A DNA stretch of 64,000 nt from NCBI RefSeq assembly GCF_007655135.1, contig NC_045133.1, positions 6,486,376-6,550,375 of the forward strand. Direction: 5' to 3'. The notes beneath the pieces are model-generated. The model had not been told where the DNA came from. It saw nothing but the letters and a program-made list of their open reading frames with translations, and searched no databases. The DNA is from Punica granatum. Lineage: Eukaryota > Streptophyta > Magnoliopsida > Myrtales > Lythraceae. This document shows, piece after piece, positions 1 through 11,957 of the stretch; position 1 is the stretch's first letter; the number at the start of each line of letters is the position of its first letter. Position numbers and translations under genes: made by a program.

Positions 1-1424
1 TCTTGGAGTTATTAAGCCCATACCTATCAACTTGTACTCCAAAGCACGGAACTTGTCCTTTATTCCCTCTTTTGCTTTTCACTTTTTTAGTTAATGGAAT
101 TTTATCTCTTTATTCATATTATAGACACTAATATATTGTTTTCTTGCTGTAATCACGTTAGCCTGAATAAATAAATAGATATATCATACTCCGAAAAAAA
201 TATTATTAGCTGTTGATAAATTTCTTTGAGTGTTGGCTATACGACACGCCTCTTTGATTTCTTTTAGTAACTTAATAATTAACAATATCCCCCACAAAAA
301 AACAGTAATTAATAAATAATTCATACAACCAAAGGTAATTCATATTCGAGAGTTGGCGGCGTTTATTAATAAAAGTTAGGCTAGATATGCATTAAAAAAG
401 ATCTCTTCTAGAGATCTGTGGTCATCCCTTAGAAACATCTCCGGTCTATTCATGAACATCCTTATCAAATTCGGCTTCTCGACTTAACCACATAATTTGG
501 CTCTGTTCGAGTTCAGCCAGCAGTCCTCGCATTAGGCAGGTTGAGACTTCACCTTTGCTACCATATAGGAACCTACTGCACTATTTGAGTTTACATTAGT
601 ACTTCTCTATCCCATATTTTCACACCACATGTTAAGACACTTCTAGAATATTAGCTATTACGGAGAAGAATTCATGGATAATCAGTCGAAAATTCGGCAT
701 TTTCAACGGATTATCCACAGATTGTCGAGGTATTTCATCTCTCGGTAATTCTTTCCTTACAAACATATTCGACGATATTAGGAAAATTTTCCTCAATAAA
801 TTTTGCGATAGAAAAATTCTAAGAGATTAATTTGCTAGGGATATTTTACGAGGGAATGTTTCAGTCGCAAAATTTTCTCTGTAAAGTTGCCCTTGTAGTA
901 GTGAGATATACGAAACAGTGTGTCGTCTACTGGAGCACCTTTAAACGTGCACTTTTAGGGATGCTTCTAAAAAAAGTATTGTTATATCCAAATTAATAAG
1001 TTTCTCTTAGAAGTTAGAACACCCAAGACGATATGTCTGGTAGTATAAGGGTGCAACTTTCTTAAACAAGATCTATGTTCGAGTTAACCATATATAAGAA
1101 TACTCCTATTATGTACCGACTTGTCCCATAATAAAGTCACATCTCCAACTCAACCGCTCGAGTTGATAAGTTGTGGTACCAAATATCTTATAATCCATAT
1201 ATTTATAATTAATCTATTTCCCAATGTGCGACAGCAAACTTTCAACATCGGGAGTTCATGTGGGCAGTGAGGATTAGTGTAACAAAGTTCGAATCCACCT
1301 TGTTATCAAAAAGTTTTATATTAAATAACAACACTCCTATGATTTAACAAGGAATCCCATCGACAATCAAATGACATACAGTGATATCATGTTCTCCAAT
1401 TGGCCTCTTCAATTTAGGCTTCGT

Positions 1425-1645
1425 TTGGGGAGTACTGTTACTGAAATAAAAATACTAAAATATAATTACTGAAAAATAAATGTTTATTTTAGAATAAGAA
1501 AAAGTGTTCGTGAAATAACAATTTGAAATTGCTAAAATTACAATCGATGCTAAAAATATAGAAAATCATGTTTCCAATAGTGAAAAACAATCAAACCAGG
1601 TTCCGAAATATTTTACCAAACACTATTAGATTAAAAAAAGCACTT
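1425..1645. mobile_element. MITE-like insertion predating the duplication
   Basis: An AT-rich block opens with a TTCGTTTGGGG motif and closes with TTTACCAAACACT, which gives weak terminal inverted similarity typical of plant hAT-type MITEs. A matching block is present in copy B (about 43945-44165), so it was inserted before the duplication. I see no target-site duplication and did not identify the family. Confidence 0.35.
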
Positions 1646-2034
1646 ATGTAATAATGCAATTGATGGCATCTCCATAGCCAAGCCTTGATCTTTTCTAGGA
1701 ACCTCCAAATGGAAGTTTAATCCCCTATGTAATAACTCAATCCATGGCATCTCTTACTCATGGTGCCCTGCTCTCAAATGATAACAAAAGCTCGTCCACT
1801 AGGCCCGATCCCGTTTCAAGAAGAGGCTCCACCTAAACACATTAGGCTGAGGGAATGACCCGTGGCATTGCAAAAAGTGGTTAGCACCCTCGGGACCGGA
1901 CACGATGAATACCTCCTTCGATTGGTGAAAGACACCCCAACACCTTGATGAGGGGGCACCATGGCTCAACCCCTCTCCATGGTGGCAGTGCAATGAGCCT
2001 CATTCCACCTTCTTAGCTGGCACGTTAAGGCTCG

Positions 2035-2304
2035 ACAAGCCCCAACCTTTTCAATCAGTTGGGACTTGGTGAGCCCCAACCTTGCTCAGCCAATAGAGTC
2101 CAAGCGAGTTCCAGCCCTTCTCCGGCGTACTAGGGCTTGAAGACTCCCAGCCTTGCTTAGGCACCTCAGGCTCAAAAAGCCGTTACCTTTCTTGGCTAGT
2201 TGGGGCTTGACGAGCCCTTGCGTTGATCAAGCAAATAGGGCCTTCTCAAGGCTGCTGGGCTTGACTAGCCCCAACCCTAGGCATGCCTCACCAATTGGGC
2301 CTAG
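2035..2304. repeat. Degenerate 35-bp minisatellite
   Basis: About seven imperfect tandem units of 35 bp (one of 36) can be laid out by eye. Each carries a core resembling GGCTTGACGAGCCCCAACC followed by a variable CT-rich half. There are no unique spacers, so it is not CRISPR-like. At the matching place in copy B (about 44470-44515) only roughly one unit remains. Confidence 0.75.
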
Positions 2305-3344
2305 AATGATCGTCTGATTAATTCGGCTTGTTGTTGTTGCTCTCCAACCACTAAATTCGAATTGCATTCCTTAGATGTCCTCAATTTACCAACAGAGATT
2401 GTATTCGTCAGAGGTTATTAGCCTACAACTACAAGCCACTAATTTCCAACTTAGAAAGAACTAAAGTGATTTCTTCTTTTCATTTTAAAAAACTAAAGTG
2501 ATTTCTTCTTTTCATTTAAAAAAGATTTACTTTTTTTTTTTAAGAAATTTCCCCTCCTGCGAAAAGGATAACAGGTAGGAATGTACGCAAACTAGTTTCG
2601 TGGGCCTCCTCCTGTTGGGCCCATTACTGGGCCTTGAGGCCTTGAGAAACTGAGGTTCGGCCCAGCTCATTATACTCTCTATCTTCTCTTATTTTTAGAT
2701 ATAAAAATAAATAATAATTATTTATATTTTTTAAAAAAGTAATTACGAAAAATTCGATTAAACTGACGGAGATCGGAGTCGGAGTTCATCTTCAGATTTC
2801 GCCGTCTCTCTGGGCACCGATCAGGTACGTTCATCACGCCGTGTCATTTCTGAAGTTTTAGCCCAAAAATGATCATTCTTTTCTTTTAGTTTTGTCAATT
2901 CTCGATTCTGATGCGTGTTCGTGTTTTCAATTTCAACGTATGGCTGTCTCCTCGGAGTTTAATCCTCAAAAATCAGTTTCTTCGAGCTGATTATTTGATT
3001 ACATTGGCACCGTAGGGTTTGAGCGTGAGAAACTGTTTGGGTTGACAGGTTAGGGTTTGTGAATCATCTCATCCTCTCTGGATGGAGAAGATGATTTGCC
3101 TATTTCGTAATTTTCGTTAACTTGCTTTGATGGGCAGAAAAAGGTGTAGTTTTGAGCTGGGGATTTGCTGTTCTTTGGGATTTTGTTGTGAAAATTTGGA
3201 TTTAGAGGGTAATCTATGAGTTTTGATTAGATTCAGTAGCTTGCTTTTGATGCCCTTCATGTTTGCCTACGCTTAAAGCTGTGTGAAGAAATCAGTCTCC
3301 GAACTGTAAGCTCCACATTGTGTTTTTGCTTCAGTTTAGGTGCA

Positions 3345-5352
3345 ATGGACTATAGATGGCACAGTGGTAAGCATGATTCTGGTGCTCGAGATCGAAGAAA
3401 TCAAGGGAGAGGGGCAAGGAAGCAATCTCTGTTAGAGATTTCTCGTTCACTGTTATGGTGGATAGTTTCTCCGAATATGAAGCCTCTTATTTGATGAAAC
3501 TGTTTGATCCCATACAATTTTTATGAAATGATATTTCGTTGAACTGCACACGTCTGACTGCCTAGTGACGATAGCAACATCATGCTGAAAGCTTCAGCAT
3601 AACGTGATTTAGTTTAGGTATGCAGTGTTTTGCTTATTTTATGTATTTATATTGATGTGGCAGGACTCTCTCATGGAGAATCTGTCAGAGGATTTCCGAC
3701 CACCAATAAACCAAAAGCCTACGGAAAATGTGGATTTAGATGATGTGAAACAAGCATCTCTTGACACACAATCGACATCATCCAATGTTGGATTTAGGCT
3801 TCTGCAAAAGATGGGGTGGAAAGGAAAAGGCCTCAGGAAGGATGAAACAAGGTACCTATATAATCCACTGTTGCAATAGGTACAATCCACTCTTGGAATT
3901 CTTATTGGGCTTCTTAATCTTCTTTGATGAGAAACAAAGTGGTATATTTGTGGTTTCTGATGTCATTGATCATATATATTCAGAAATTGTTGAGCCTATA
4001 AAATCAGACATGAGACAGCCCAAGTTAGGGATTGGGAAGCAAGAAGAAGATGATTTCTTTACTGCCGAGGAGAATATTCAGCGAAAGAAACTGGATATCG
4101 ATGTTGAGGGGACTGAAGAAAATATCAAGAAGCGAGAGGTATGCAGATCAAATTCCTACATGGTTGATGGGCAATTTTTAGATAGTAATTTGTTCACTTC
4201 AATAGTCGTTTATATTGGATAAAGTAAAAGTTGATGCATTACTTTTTGTCAACCAAACACTCGAAAGCAGAAAGCAGCACATAGCATATATGTGTGTCTT
4301 TTGAAGGGAATGGTATATCATAAGGGAGCATCAACTTTGGAAGAATTTCCTGCAGTTTTTATTACCTGGTGGCTACTTCTACTGCGCCCTTCGTGCACCT
4401 TATGAAAATCCAAGTCATAGCTGGTCTCGAGCAGAAAATTCAGAATGAGGTCAAAGAAATATGTAAGGTGTTCTTTTGTGAGCTTTGCAACAAGCAATAC
4501 AAATTGGCCATGGAATTTGAGGTTCACCTAAGCTCATACGACTGCAACCACAGAAAGGTGAGTTCAAATATCCAAATAATATCTTTTTCTCTCTTGAGTA
4601 ATACTTAATTCGCCCCTTTCCCAAGTTTCCAACTCTTTGCAATGTGGGCCCAGAGGTTCAAAGAAATGAAGGAGATGCATGGGAGTACTAGTCGTGATGA
4701 ATGTCAAAAGAGAGAACAACAACGGCTCGATAGGGAGATGGCCAAAATGTAACTAGTTGTTGTGGTTCGCATTGTCGTGATTCACGTTTTCCTTATTTGA
4801 ATATCTTTGACTTAAGAATTTTGTTGTTAACTCTTTAATATGATTCGCTCTTTTGGTGCCTTCGTGAAAATAGAACTGATGCCCATAAGCAGAAGCAACA
4901 ACAACAAGATGATCCTGGGTCTGCTCCAGCTCCAACTGTAACAACTGCTGCTACAGCACTCGCTGATCAGGAGCAGAGGAAGGCTTTGAAGTTTGGATTT
5001 TCATCCTAAAGTAACTGCTGTAAGGTGTGTTGCTTCGAGATGTTTGAATTTGCATTATATCTAGTAACATTATTCTGGTCCATACTCATTGCATGTGCAT
5101 GTGTTATATCTTCGGTAGCCTCAATCGCTTGACGTTAGAAAGTCCATGATTCTTGCTTCTAAGAGATGCTTGTTCAAATCGGAACTCTACTATTGCATTG
5201 TTGAGAACCTTGCATACTACAAAACGTGTGGAGTTATTGAGGAGCTGATTTACTTCTTCCAAGTCTCCCTATCTGTTGATTTGGCTTCTTATTCCCTCAT
5301 TCTTGTCACGGTTGCTGGGCAGAGCTCACTTGGTGCTGCTACAAAGAAACCA
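3345..5352 (+). pseudogene. Decayed copy of the G-patch/C2H2 zinc-finger gene
   Basis: This is the copy A counterpart of the intact gene at 45523-47983. Exon equivalents lie at about 3345-3417, 3664-3851, 3984-4138, 4414-4557, 4654-4748, 4874-5024 and 5323-5352. Several lesions are visible. The exon 1 region has an extra G and its donor GT has become GG. One extra A in exon 2, just after the G-patch core, shifts the frame. The exon 4 acceptor AG has become AA. A TAA stop sits at 5007-5009 where copy B has a lysine codon. The last exon is cut off at 5352, which removes the acidic C-terminus. Parts of the G-patch and zinc-finger exons can still be translated as isolated ORFs. Transcription is possible, since the 5' UTR exon and its donor near 2824 are conserved, but a full-length protein is not. 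Confidence 0.92.
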
Positions 5353-6780
5353 ATCTTTTAGATAAAATTTTCTATCTTAATTACTCTCAATCTTTTCTTT
5401 AAATACTTCATATATTCAAATCAAGAAGTTAGAATTGGTCTCATGACATGAATATAAACAAGTTACAATTACAAATTTTTTTTATTAATATATATTAGGT
5501 ACGTAAGACTTTTAGGAAGATAAAGAAAAGTTTCAATTAATATTACGTATTATGATCATTTATATCCGTAGAAGAAAGAAAAAGAATTAGACCAAACTAA
5601 ACTATTTAAAACATTACTTTATTGGCATATATGCCAAATGTAATAGTAACTTTACTTTAAAGAACTTTTTTCTTTTTTCCTTATTGAAAATTCATTTTGG
5701 AATGCAACGACCGTCTTTCATATTCTCCTCGCATCTTCTCTCCTTCATTTTTCATGAAAAAACCCCCCAAGCACACTTTTCATACTTTGTTTGGATGGAG
5801 GGAAATGCAAGGGAAGGGAGAGAACCGTGAGGGGAGAGGAAAAGTATGTATAGAATTTTTCAAAAATTTTATATAAAATTTGACTTTTTGAATTCTTCAA
5901 AAGAAAGGCTATGGCCATTTTGACTTTTTTGTGAGAAGGTTGAGATATTTAAGAAATAGATTTGGATGAATCTATCTACGCTCCAAGTGGGCAAAACTTA
6001 CTTGCATTGTAAAGATTTGGAACTCAGTGAAAGTACAGCACTTGAAAAGTTTGAATAACAACTCATGGTCTTTCTAGAAAAGGAATAAAAAAATTTGCTT
6101 TGAAAATTCTGCTGAAGGGCGAAAAGGCCTTCAGTGGTAATAAATATACGTGATCAATGCAACAAAAAAGAAGCCCTTGATAATCAATCCAATAAGCACA
6201 AAATTAAGCCGATAAGTCTCCTTTGCAATTAAAAAATAAGTTAAAAAACGAATGAGATTATGCAGTAGAAGAAAAAGGGAAAATTTAAATATAATTAAAG
6301 AGTTCTTGTAAATTCAACGATTTCTTTTTTTTTTAATAATTCATTGTTATCTTCATGATTCTATTCACATTTTAAGATTATATGAATAAATCATATATAG
6401 TAAAATTCTTGGAAAAAAGTTGGTGTTTTACATTAATTTCTCGTAATATTTTTTTTTCTTATGATGGTTAAAATTTTATCAACTTGTCATCACTTAATTT
6501 AGTTTTTTTTAATGAAATATGCTACTTTGTATTTAAACTTTAGTAATCGATACCCTATTAGAAATTACTATTAATTATCTATTAATTTGTGTGAGAGTGA
6601 CATAAAGTAATTAATGAGATGTAAATTTATCAAAATTTAAAATGTAAGAAGCGTATATATCGTGGAAACTCACGTATAATATATAAAAATTTGTGATCCA
6701 TCACGTGTGTTAAAAATAAGCCTTATGAATGCCTCTAATGATGCTTGGATGATCTCCAATGCTTATCAGCTTTTCAATCT
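5353..6780. other. AT-rich intergenic DNA, no gene seen
   Basis: The sequence directly after the duplication breakpoint is AT-rich with many homopolymer runs. No ORF resembles a known family and no RNA gene was recognised. A short G-rich stretch near 5790-5850 resembles a MITE end but has no clear partner. Confidence 0.5.
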
Positions 6781-6782
6781 AA

Positions 6783-8117
6783 CTAGTGAATCTATACATG
6801 TGTTGCACGTGAAAGGTTTCTTGATTAAGTGATAAGACGTAATACTTATAAAATGTTAAAAAATATATTAAAAAAATTTAAATTTCATTCGAAAATATGG
6901 AATTGATTATATAACATCATTAATTATCTTATTGTTGGCTTAAAGATACCAAATCAATAAAAATGGATGTATTTAATATCATTAAAGTATATTGATAATT
7001 TTTTACTTAAATAAAACATAATAAATATTATAAATAATTATTCAATTTTTTAGCCAGAATTAAGTCGATTTAATTTTAAAAATTAAGGTTAATATAAGAA
7101 GTGAAGGTATAATCTTTTAATAATGCCCATTACCAAACTATGATATAGTAGTTGGACTTTTGAAGTAGTTAATAAAAAACAAAAGAAGAAAAAAATTTCA
7201 ACTCTAATGTTCAGCCAAAAAGAAATTATACCAAATATTCATTTTAAATACATTAGTAATTTAATATTCTTGTTGAATAGCACATACAATAATTTTTAAA
7301 ATACCGAAAAATGAAAAATGAGCAATAAATTAATTGATATAAAAAAGCCTAGCAAAATGCAGGAATAAAATCATAATAATTAAAGGCAAATAGTGAATAC
7401 TATTAAAGAAAAATAAGAAAAATTCATTTAATTGCTTGTAATTCTATTTTTTAAAAATTGCATTGAATGTAATATAATTTTTCAAATCTTCTTTTGTGTG
7501 TAAATCAATATAATTGTAATTTCTTCTGAATTTTTATTTGGGAGAAGTACCAAAAAAGGTCAAAACATTTGAAACATTTTTCTCTTTTGGACTAGAATAG
7601 CTATTTTTGTGTAAATGGGACATGACATTTGTTAATATTTAAGTAAGGCTCTTTGAATATTTTGAATATTCTTAAGTTTCAATAGTTAAACCTAAAATCA
7701 GTAAATTCTACATAAAGAACAAACTTACGCGATCGGAAAACGAAAGAGAAAGGCAAATCATTCTGATGGTGGCTAGTCAGAGGACACCACTGCCCCAAGC
7801 AAGATTGTAAGCATGTGGTGGCTGTTGGCGAAAGGCCCCCAGTCATCAATTTCTTGCTTCCTATGAAAAGATGACCAAGAGTACGGACAAAAAGTTAGGA
7901 AGAAAACAACAACAGACAAACAAATAATATCTCCAAACATGGAGAGAAACCTATGATATCCAAAAATAATAGTAAAATCTATGAAGAAAACGGATAAGTG
8001 GTTACTCGAGAACCATACATAAATATTCTATGTGAAAGGCCTATAAAAAATCTATAAATTACAAGGAAATAGATATCTTATAAGAGATTAACTATCATTT
8101 TGAAATATAACATTGAC
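6783..8117 (-). mobile_element. Non-autonomous Helitron-like element, family 1
   Basis: Read on the minus strand, the element ends with a GC-richer hairpin (CACGTGCAACACATG type, plus coordinates about 6797-6815), then a short spacer, CTAG and a T. That is the layout of Helitron 3' ends. The 1.3 kb body is homologous to 16963-18327 on the opposite strand, including a conserved GTGGTGG-containing segment and a CTATGATATCC motif. It encodes no Rep/helicase. The 5' end is set only by where homology stops, next to another MITE. Confidence 0.65.
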
Positions 8118-8124
8118 GGTGCGT

Positions 8125-8369
8125 TTGGTATCAGAGTTAAAGTAACTTTAATTTTGATTTTGATTGTGGAAAATAACAAATGAGATGGGATTATAAATTT
8201 AACTTGGGAAACGTGTGTTTTTATTGTGTAGTGTGTTGAGTTAAAGTTAAAGTTAAAATTTTTGACTTGGAAAATGTGTGTTTTTGTTGTGTAAGTGTGT
8301 TGAGTTAAAGTTAAAGTTAAAGTTAAAATTAAAAAATTTTAACCCGGAATCCAAACAAGGCCTGAAATT
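8125..8369. mobile_element. MITE with GTTAAA repeats
   Basis: The element starts GGTGCGTTTGGTATC and ends AATCCAAACAAGGCC, which are inverted termini. Inside are repeated GTTAAAGTTAAA units and a GTGTGTTTTTGTTGTGTAGTG block. The block occurs twice here (about 8210 and 8275) and again in the related element at 63392-63575. No convincing target-site duplication is visible. Confidence 0.55.
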
Positions 8370-8949
8370 CTCGGGCAATAACGTCAAGAAACTTTTGAAA
8401 CTTCTTAATGAATTATTTAGGAGAAGAGTTGTAGAGGGAGCTCAAGGAATTTCAAATGATTTGTCATGTCATTCGAAAATTGGAAGGTATGTATAGTAGC
8501 AATAAATGCAGCTCTTTGAATAGTTACATCTCTTTAGAGTACAATCACATCATTTCACCAGAAAATCATATTTCGTCAAATATAAAAGAAAATGGATGAT
8601 TTATCTATACTAACTTAACTATTAAATTTATCTTCTTATTAAATTATAATTTTTTCTTTATTTTTTGGTAGAATCTTTCTTTTTTTTTTGTTATATTAAA
8701 AAATAGATATAATTTTTTGATAAAAAAATTGAGTGAAGTGTGAATTTCATTTAGCCTCATGAGATGCAAGGGCCTCTTGAAAAGTTGCTTGAAAAGTTAT
8801 TTCACTTGTATTTTTTGAGTAAAAGGACATTAACCAAATGAAACGATGATGTCGAGAATTAAATCGGTTTTGTTAACCTTGTAAAGGAGAAAATTTGTAA
8901 TATCATTATTTATGTAAGGGCAAAATCGAAAAAACAGATGGAGAAACAC

Positions 8950-8997
<48 letters not shown>

Positions 8998-9189
8998 CTT
9001 GACAACAAGACAATAAATAAAGTTAGAAAGGTAGATGCTTAAATAATGGGTTAGAAAACTCCATATACCTTGATAAATATAATGCTCTATCATTGATGAA
9101 ACAAAATTATTAATATAATTTAATAAAAAGATCAAAAGAGCTGATTTAATTATTTGAACCCATTTGTAAAAACCCATTGTTTTCTTGGC
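8370..9189. other. AT-rich intergenic DNA
   Basis: No gene is supported. The 115-codon minus-strand ORF across 8830-9177 is an artefact of the TA microsatellite it contains. Confidence 0.5.
8952..8994. repeat. (TA)n microsatellite
   Basis: About 21 perfect AT dinucleotides in a row are visible directly. Confidence 0.97.
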
Positions 9190-10090
9190 CTATAAGAAAA
9201 TGCCTTATTTCAAAAACTAAGTGACAAATAATTATTTAATTTGGTATTACCCTAATTTCTATTATATGATTAAAACTATTATATTGTATGAACTTATAGC
9301 AATATAAAAAATAAAAAATACATATTTGAAATGAGGATGTTATAAAACTTTACATCTAAAAATTGTGTAATCATGTTTGTATGCATAGCTTTAAAAAAAG
9401 AGTCTAATATGCGTATAGTTAAATAATATATACAATACTGATTGAGACCGTTGCAAATTATTCATTGAACCATTTATAATTTTTCTCATTTTATTAATAG
9501 ATTATAGTATGGAGGTTGAAATTAATCATTGAAGATATTTTATTGTTTAAAGAAGCAAATCGATATTTCAAGTCTGAATAATTGTTGTAGGAAGTGATGT
9601 ATAAATGTGTTCAAATGAACATATATAATGAAAATCATAATTGATAAAAAAATTAATTGATCGCGTATTGAATTTCCTAAAAGGATTATAGTCCTATAAA
9701 AAAATCATGACATGACACTATGAACTTAAACTCATAAATAAAATAAAAATAACACTTACATAAATGAATGTCATATAGACCAATTCAGAAAAAGGATGAA
9801 AAAAAATTTATTCTAATTACTGAACTTAATATATGTGACAAATTTATATCAACAATAAACTTAAAGTATTATGCATAACGCATATTAATTGAGACAATTA
9901 CTTGAAATTATCATTGTAATAATTAATTTACACTTTTAAAAAATATATTGAAGATTATCATTTGAAAATTAATACTAATAGTTTATTTTTAATAAGATAA
10001 TTGGCATTTCAATTTATAAATAATTATATAAATCCTGATATGGAGATATATAAAAATGAATACACGCAATGCACGGGACGAAAAAACTAG
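9190..10090 (+). mobile_element. Non-autonomous Helitron-like element, family 2
   Basis: The 3' end carries a degenerate hairpin (CACGCAATGCACGG) followed by CGAAAAAA, CTAG and T (CTAG at 10087-10090). The body shares collinear blocks with 24930-25827, for example ATTAATCATTGAAGATATTTT against a near-identical stretch near 25190. There is no coding capacity. The 5' boundary is a guess from the extent of homology. Confidence 0.5.
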
Positions 10091-10460
10091 TACTTTTATA
10101 TGTAGTATAGATATGACCCATTTACTTATAAGCCTAGTTATAGTTCTAATAGGATCACATTCTAATTATCGATATATATGAAATCCTCAAACAATGCCGT
10201 CACCGACACGGAATCGAGATCTTCATTTCCATATGTGGCTTATCACCAGCGAAATAAAAGATAGTGGGGTCAATCAGTTGCACTTACCAAAACAAGATCT
10301 CGGATTAAATTCTCATCAATGCTTTCAATGTAATCTCATAGATACTATTAGATAATATCTTTAAAAAAAAATGTTCTATTTCTACCTATATGTGTATATA
10401 TATGTTTAGCCACTCCTTTTATGCAAAGCGCAAATAATTAATACTTTTACATCATTGGCC

Positions 10461-11033
10461 ATGAGGAGGAAGGTGAAGCTTGCTTTTATCGAACATAACT
10501 CCTCAAGGAAGGCCACCTTCAACAAGAGGAAGAAGGGCCTCCTTAAGAAGGCCAGTGAGCTCTGCAATCTATGTGGTGTCCCCGCATGTGCAATCATCTA
10601 TGGTGAGCACGAGTCCAAGCCCGAACCGTGGCCTCCGTCCCCCATCTCGGTGCACCGGGTTATCTCTAAGTTCCATGATATGTCGGAGGTGGAACAAAGG
10701 AAGAAGATGATGAATCAGGAGAACTTCCTACTGCAGAGGATCACGAAGACTGAGGAGCAGTTGAAGAAGCTGAGGAAGGACAATAAGGAGATGGAAATGC
10801 TTAATGTGATGTACCAAGGCTCAGGCGGGCTGCAGCCGCCAGAGTGGCTCCAAGACATGAACATGCTAGACCTGAACAATGTCGAGTGGGTGATTGATCA
10901 GGTCTTGGATAAGATCTATCAGAGACAGGAGAAGGTGAGTAAGACCGAGGTGGGGAGGATCAAAGGATGTGATGGAAGAAGCAGAAAAGGCGGGACCGGA
11001 GGATGCCCGCACTTAGGTGGAAGATATCAATAA
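10461..11033 (+). CDS. Type I (M-gamma-like) MADS-box transcription factor
   Basis: This single-exon ORF of 190 codons begins MRRKVKLAF. A TTG two codons upstream extends the reading frame but is not a likely start. Residues 1-60 form a MADS domain: the basic helix contains RKATFNKRKKGLLKKASEL and is followed by the beta-strand motif ACAIIYG. The PEPWP-type sequence after the domain, the coiled-coil-prone KKLRK region (about residues 90-115), the absence of a K-box and the lack of introns fit type I M-gamma proteins such as the AGL80/PHERES group. Those act as DNA-binding dimers in female gametophyte and endosperm nuclei. This role is inferred from family membership only. A TATA-like run lies at 10391-10400. 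The gene is isolated among transposons, and its higher GC sets it apart from the flanks. No disabling change is visible. Confidence 0.88.
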   Translation: MRRKVKLAFIEHNSSRKATFNKRKKGLLKKASELCNLCGVPACAIIYGEHESKPEPWPPSPISVHRVISKFHDMSEVEQRKKMMNQENFLLQRITKTEEQLKKLRKDNKEMEMLNVMYQGSGGLQPPEWLQDMNMLDLNNVEWVIDQVLDKIYQRQEKVSKTEVGRIKGCDGRSRKGGTGGCPHLGGRYQ

Positions 11034-11451
11034 TAATGTGCTTTGTTGTCATGCCGATAAGAATTATTAGAGCACATGCAGTGAATTAACGTCGTCAGTC
11101 TCTTGAGTCATAGTTAAAGAAAATAAATAAATTCATATTGGATCAACTATCTAGTGAATCTAGGTGGCTGGTTTTGGTTTGAGTCATGCTTACTAGTAGA
11201 TGGATATTGTGATATCTATGGACTTATGAAATGATATGCGCGCGAGGGTCTTATTGAGTGTAATTTCACATTCTCCACTCGAGTTTGATTTCTATTTTTT
11301 TTCATTTTTTGTGTCATTTTCATCATATTATTATAAGGTTGAGAAACTAAAAGAAAAAAAAAATTGGATGAATCTGTAACAAAGGAACAAGCTTATAAAG
11401 GGGTAAATTCATGATTTTTTGGGTCATTAAATCTTATTTGTTTGTTTATTT
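11034..11451. other. 3' flank of the MADS gene
   Basis: No gene or clear repeat is seen. It probably includes the 3' UTR of the MADS-box gene. Confidence 0.4.
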
Positions 11452-11516
11452 TCGAATTGGATTAGTTGGAATCCGTTAGGCTTTCGAATATCAAAATACA
11501 CACCGAAAAAAAAAAT
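11452..11516 (+). mobile_element. SINE 3' fragment
   Basis: The sequence matches the 3' half of the SINE at 38222-38392: GGATT..TTGG-type body, CTTTCG.ATA.CAA, ACACA and then an A-run. The tRNA-like head is missing. Confidence 0.5.
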
Positions 11517-11957
11517 AACGCGTATTATAGCACTACAATCATCCCTTCCTGAGAAAGGGACATTAAAAATTAGAGGAAAAAGGTTAGGGGCAACTTAGCT
11601 CTACCCTAACCTTTAAAATTTTCCACTTTACCCCCACCCTCATTGAAAAATAAGCAAAGTGCCCACTTGGTGAAATTCTGGTCATTTTACTGACCAATTC
11701 GGGTCGTGCCCCTCGCATGCCTCTTTGAAAGGGCAAAATGGTCTTCCAATCTCATCTTCTTCCTTCCACAGAAAATAAATAAATAAACAAATTAGGGCAA
11801 ATTTGGCCCCAAATTGAGCTGACGACTAAACCATCCCTTGTAATCAATCTCTTCATTCAAGGGAAGTGCAAGCAATCAAGTCAGAATTCAGTCAACAATA
11901 TCTCACAGAGTATACTTCCGCTTGACGAAGACATCAGAAAGCAGAGCGACGGGAGAG

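Larger units (their letters stand above)
1..5352 (+). repeat. Segmental duplication, copy A (left edge outside window)
   Basis: The sequence aligns by eye, in the same orientation and with scattered substitutions and indels, to about 42072-47937. Homology includes noncoding DNA, a G-patch gene and its introns. It stops abruptly at 5352, inside the last exon of the gene, where copy B continues. The left limit is not reached in this window. Copy A lacks the TRIM and the LINE found in copy B and has a 35-bp minisatellite that copy B lacks. Confidence 0.93.

Noticed and set aside
2035..2304. Possible CRISPR-like array of 35-bp repeats
   Set aside because: The units are directly adjacent and degenerate with no unique spacers, and the genome is eukaryotic. 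It is a minisatellite.
8830..9177. 115-codon minus-strand ORF
   Set aside because: It runs through a (TA)n microsatellite giving an Ile-Tyr repeat and has no family features.
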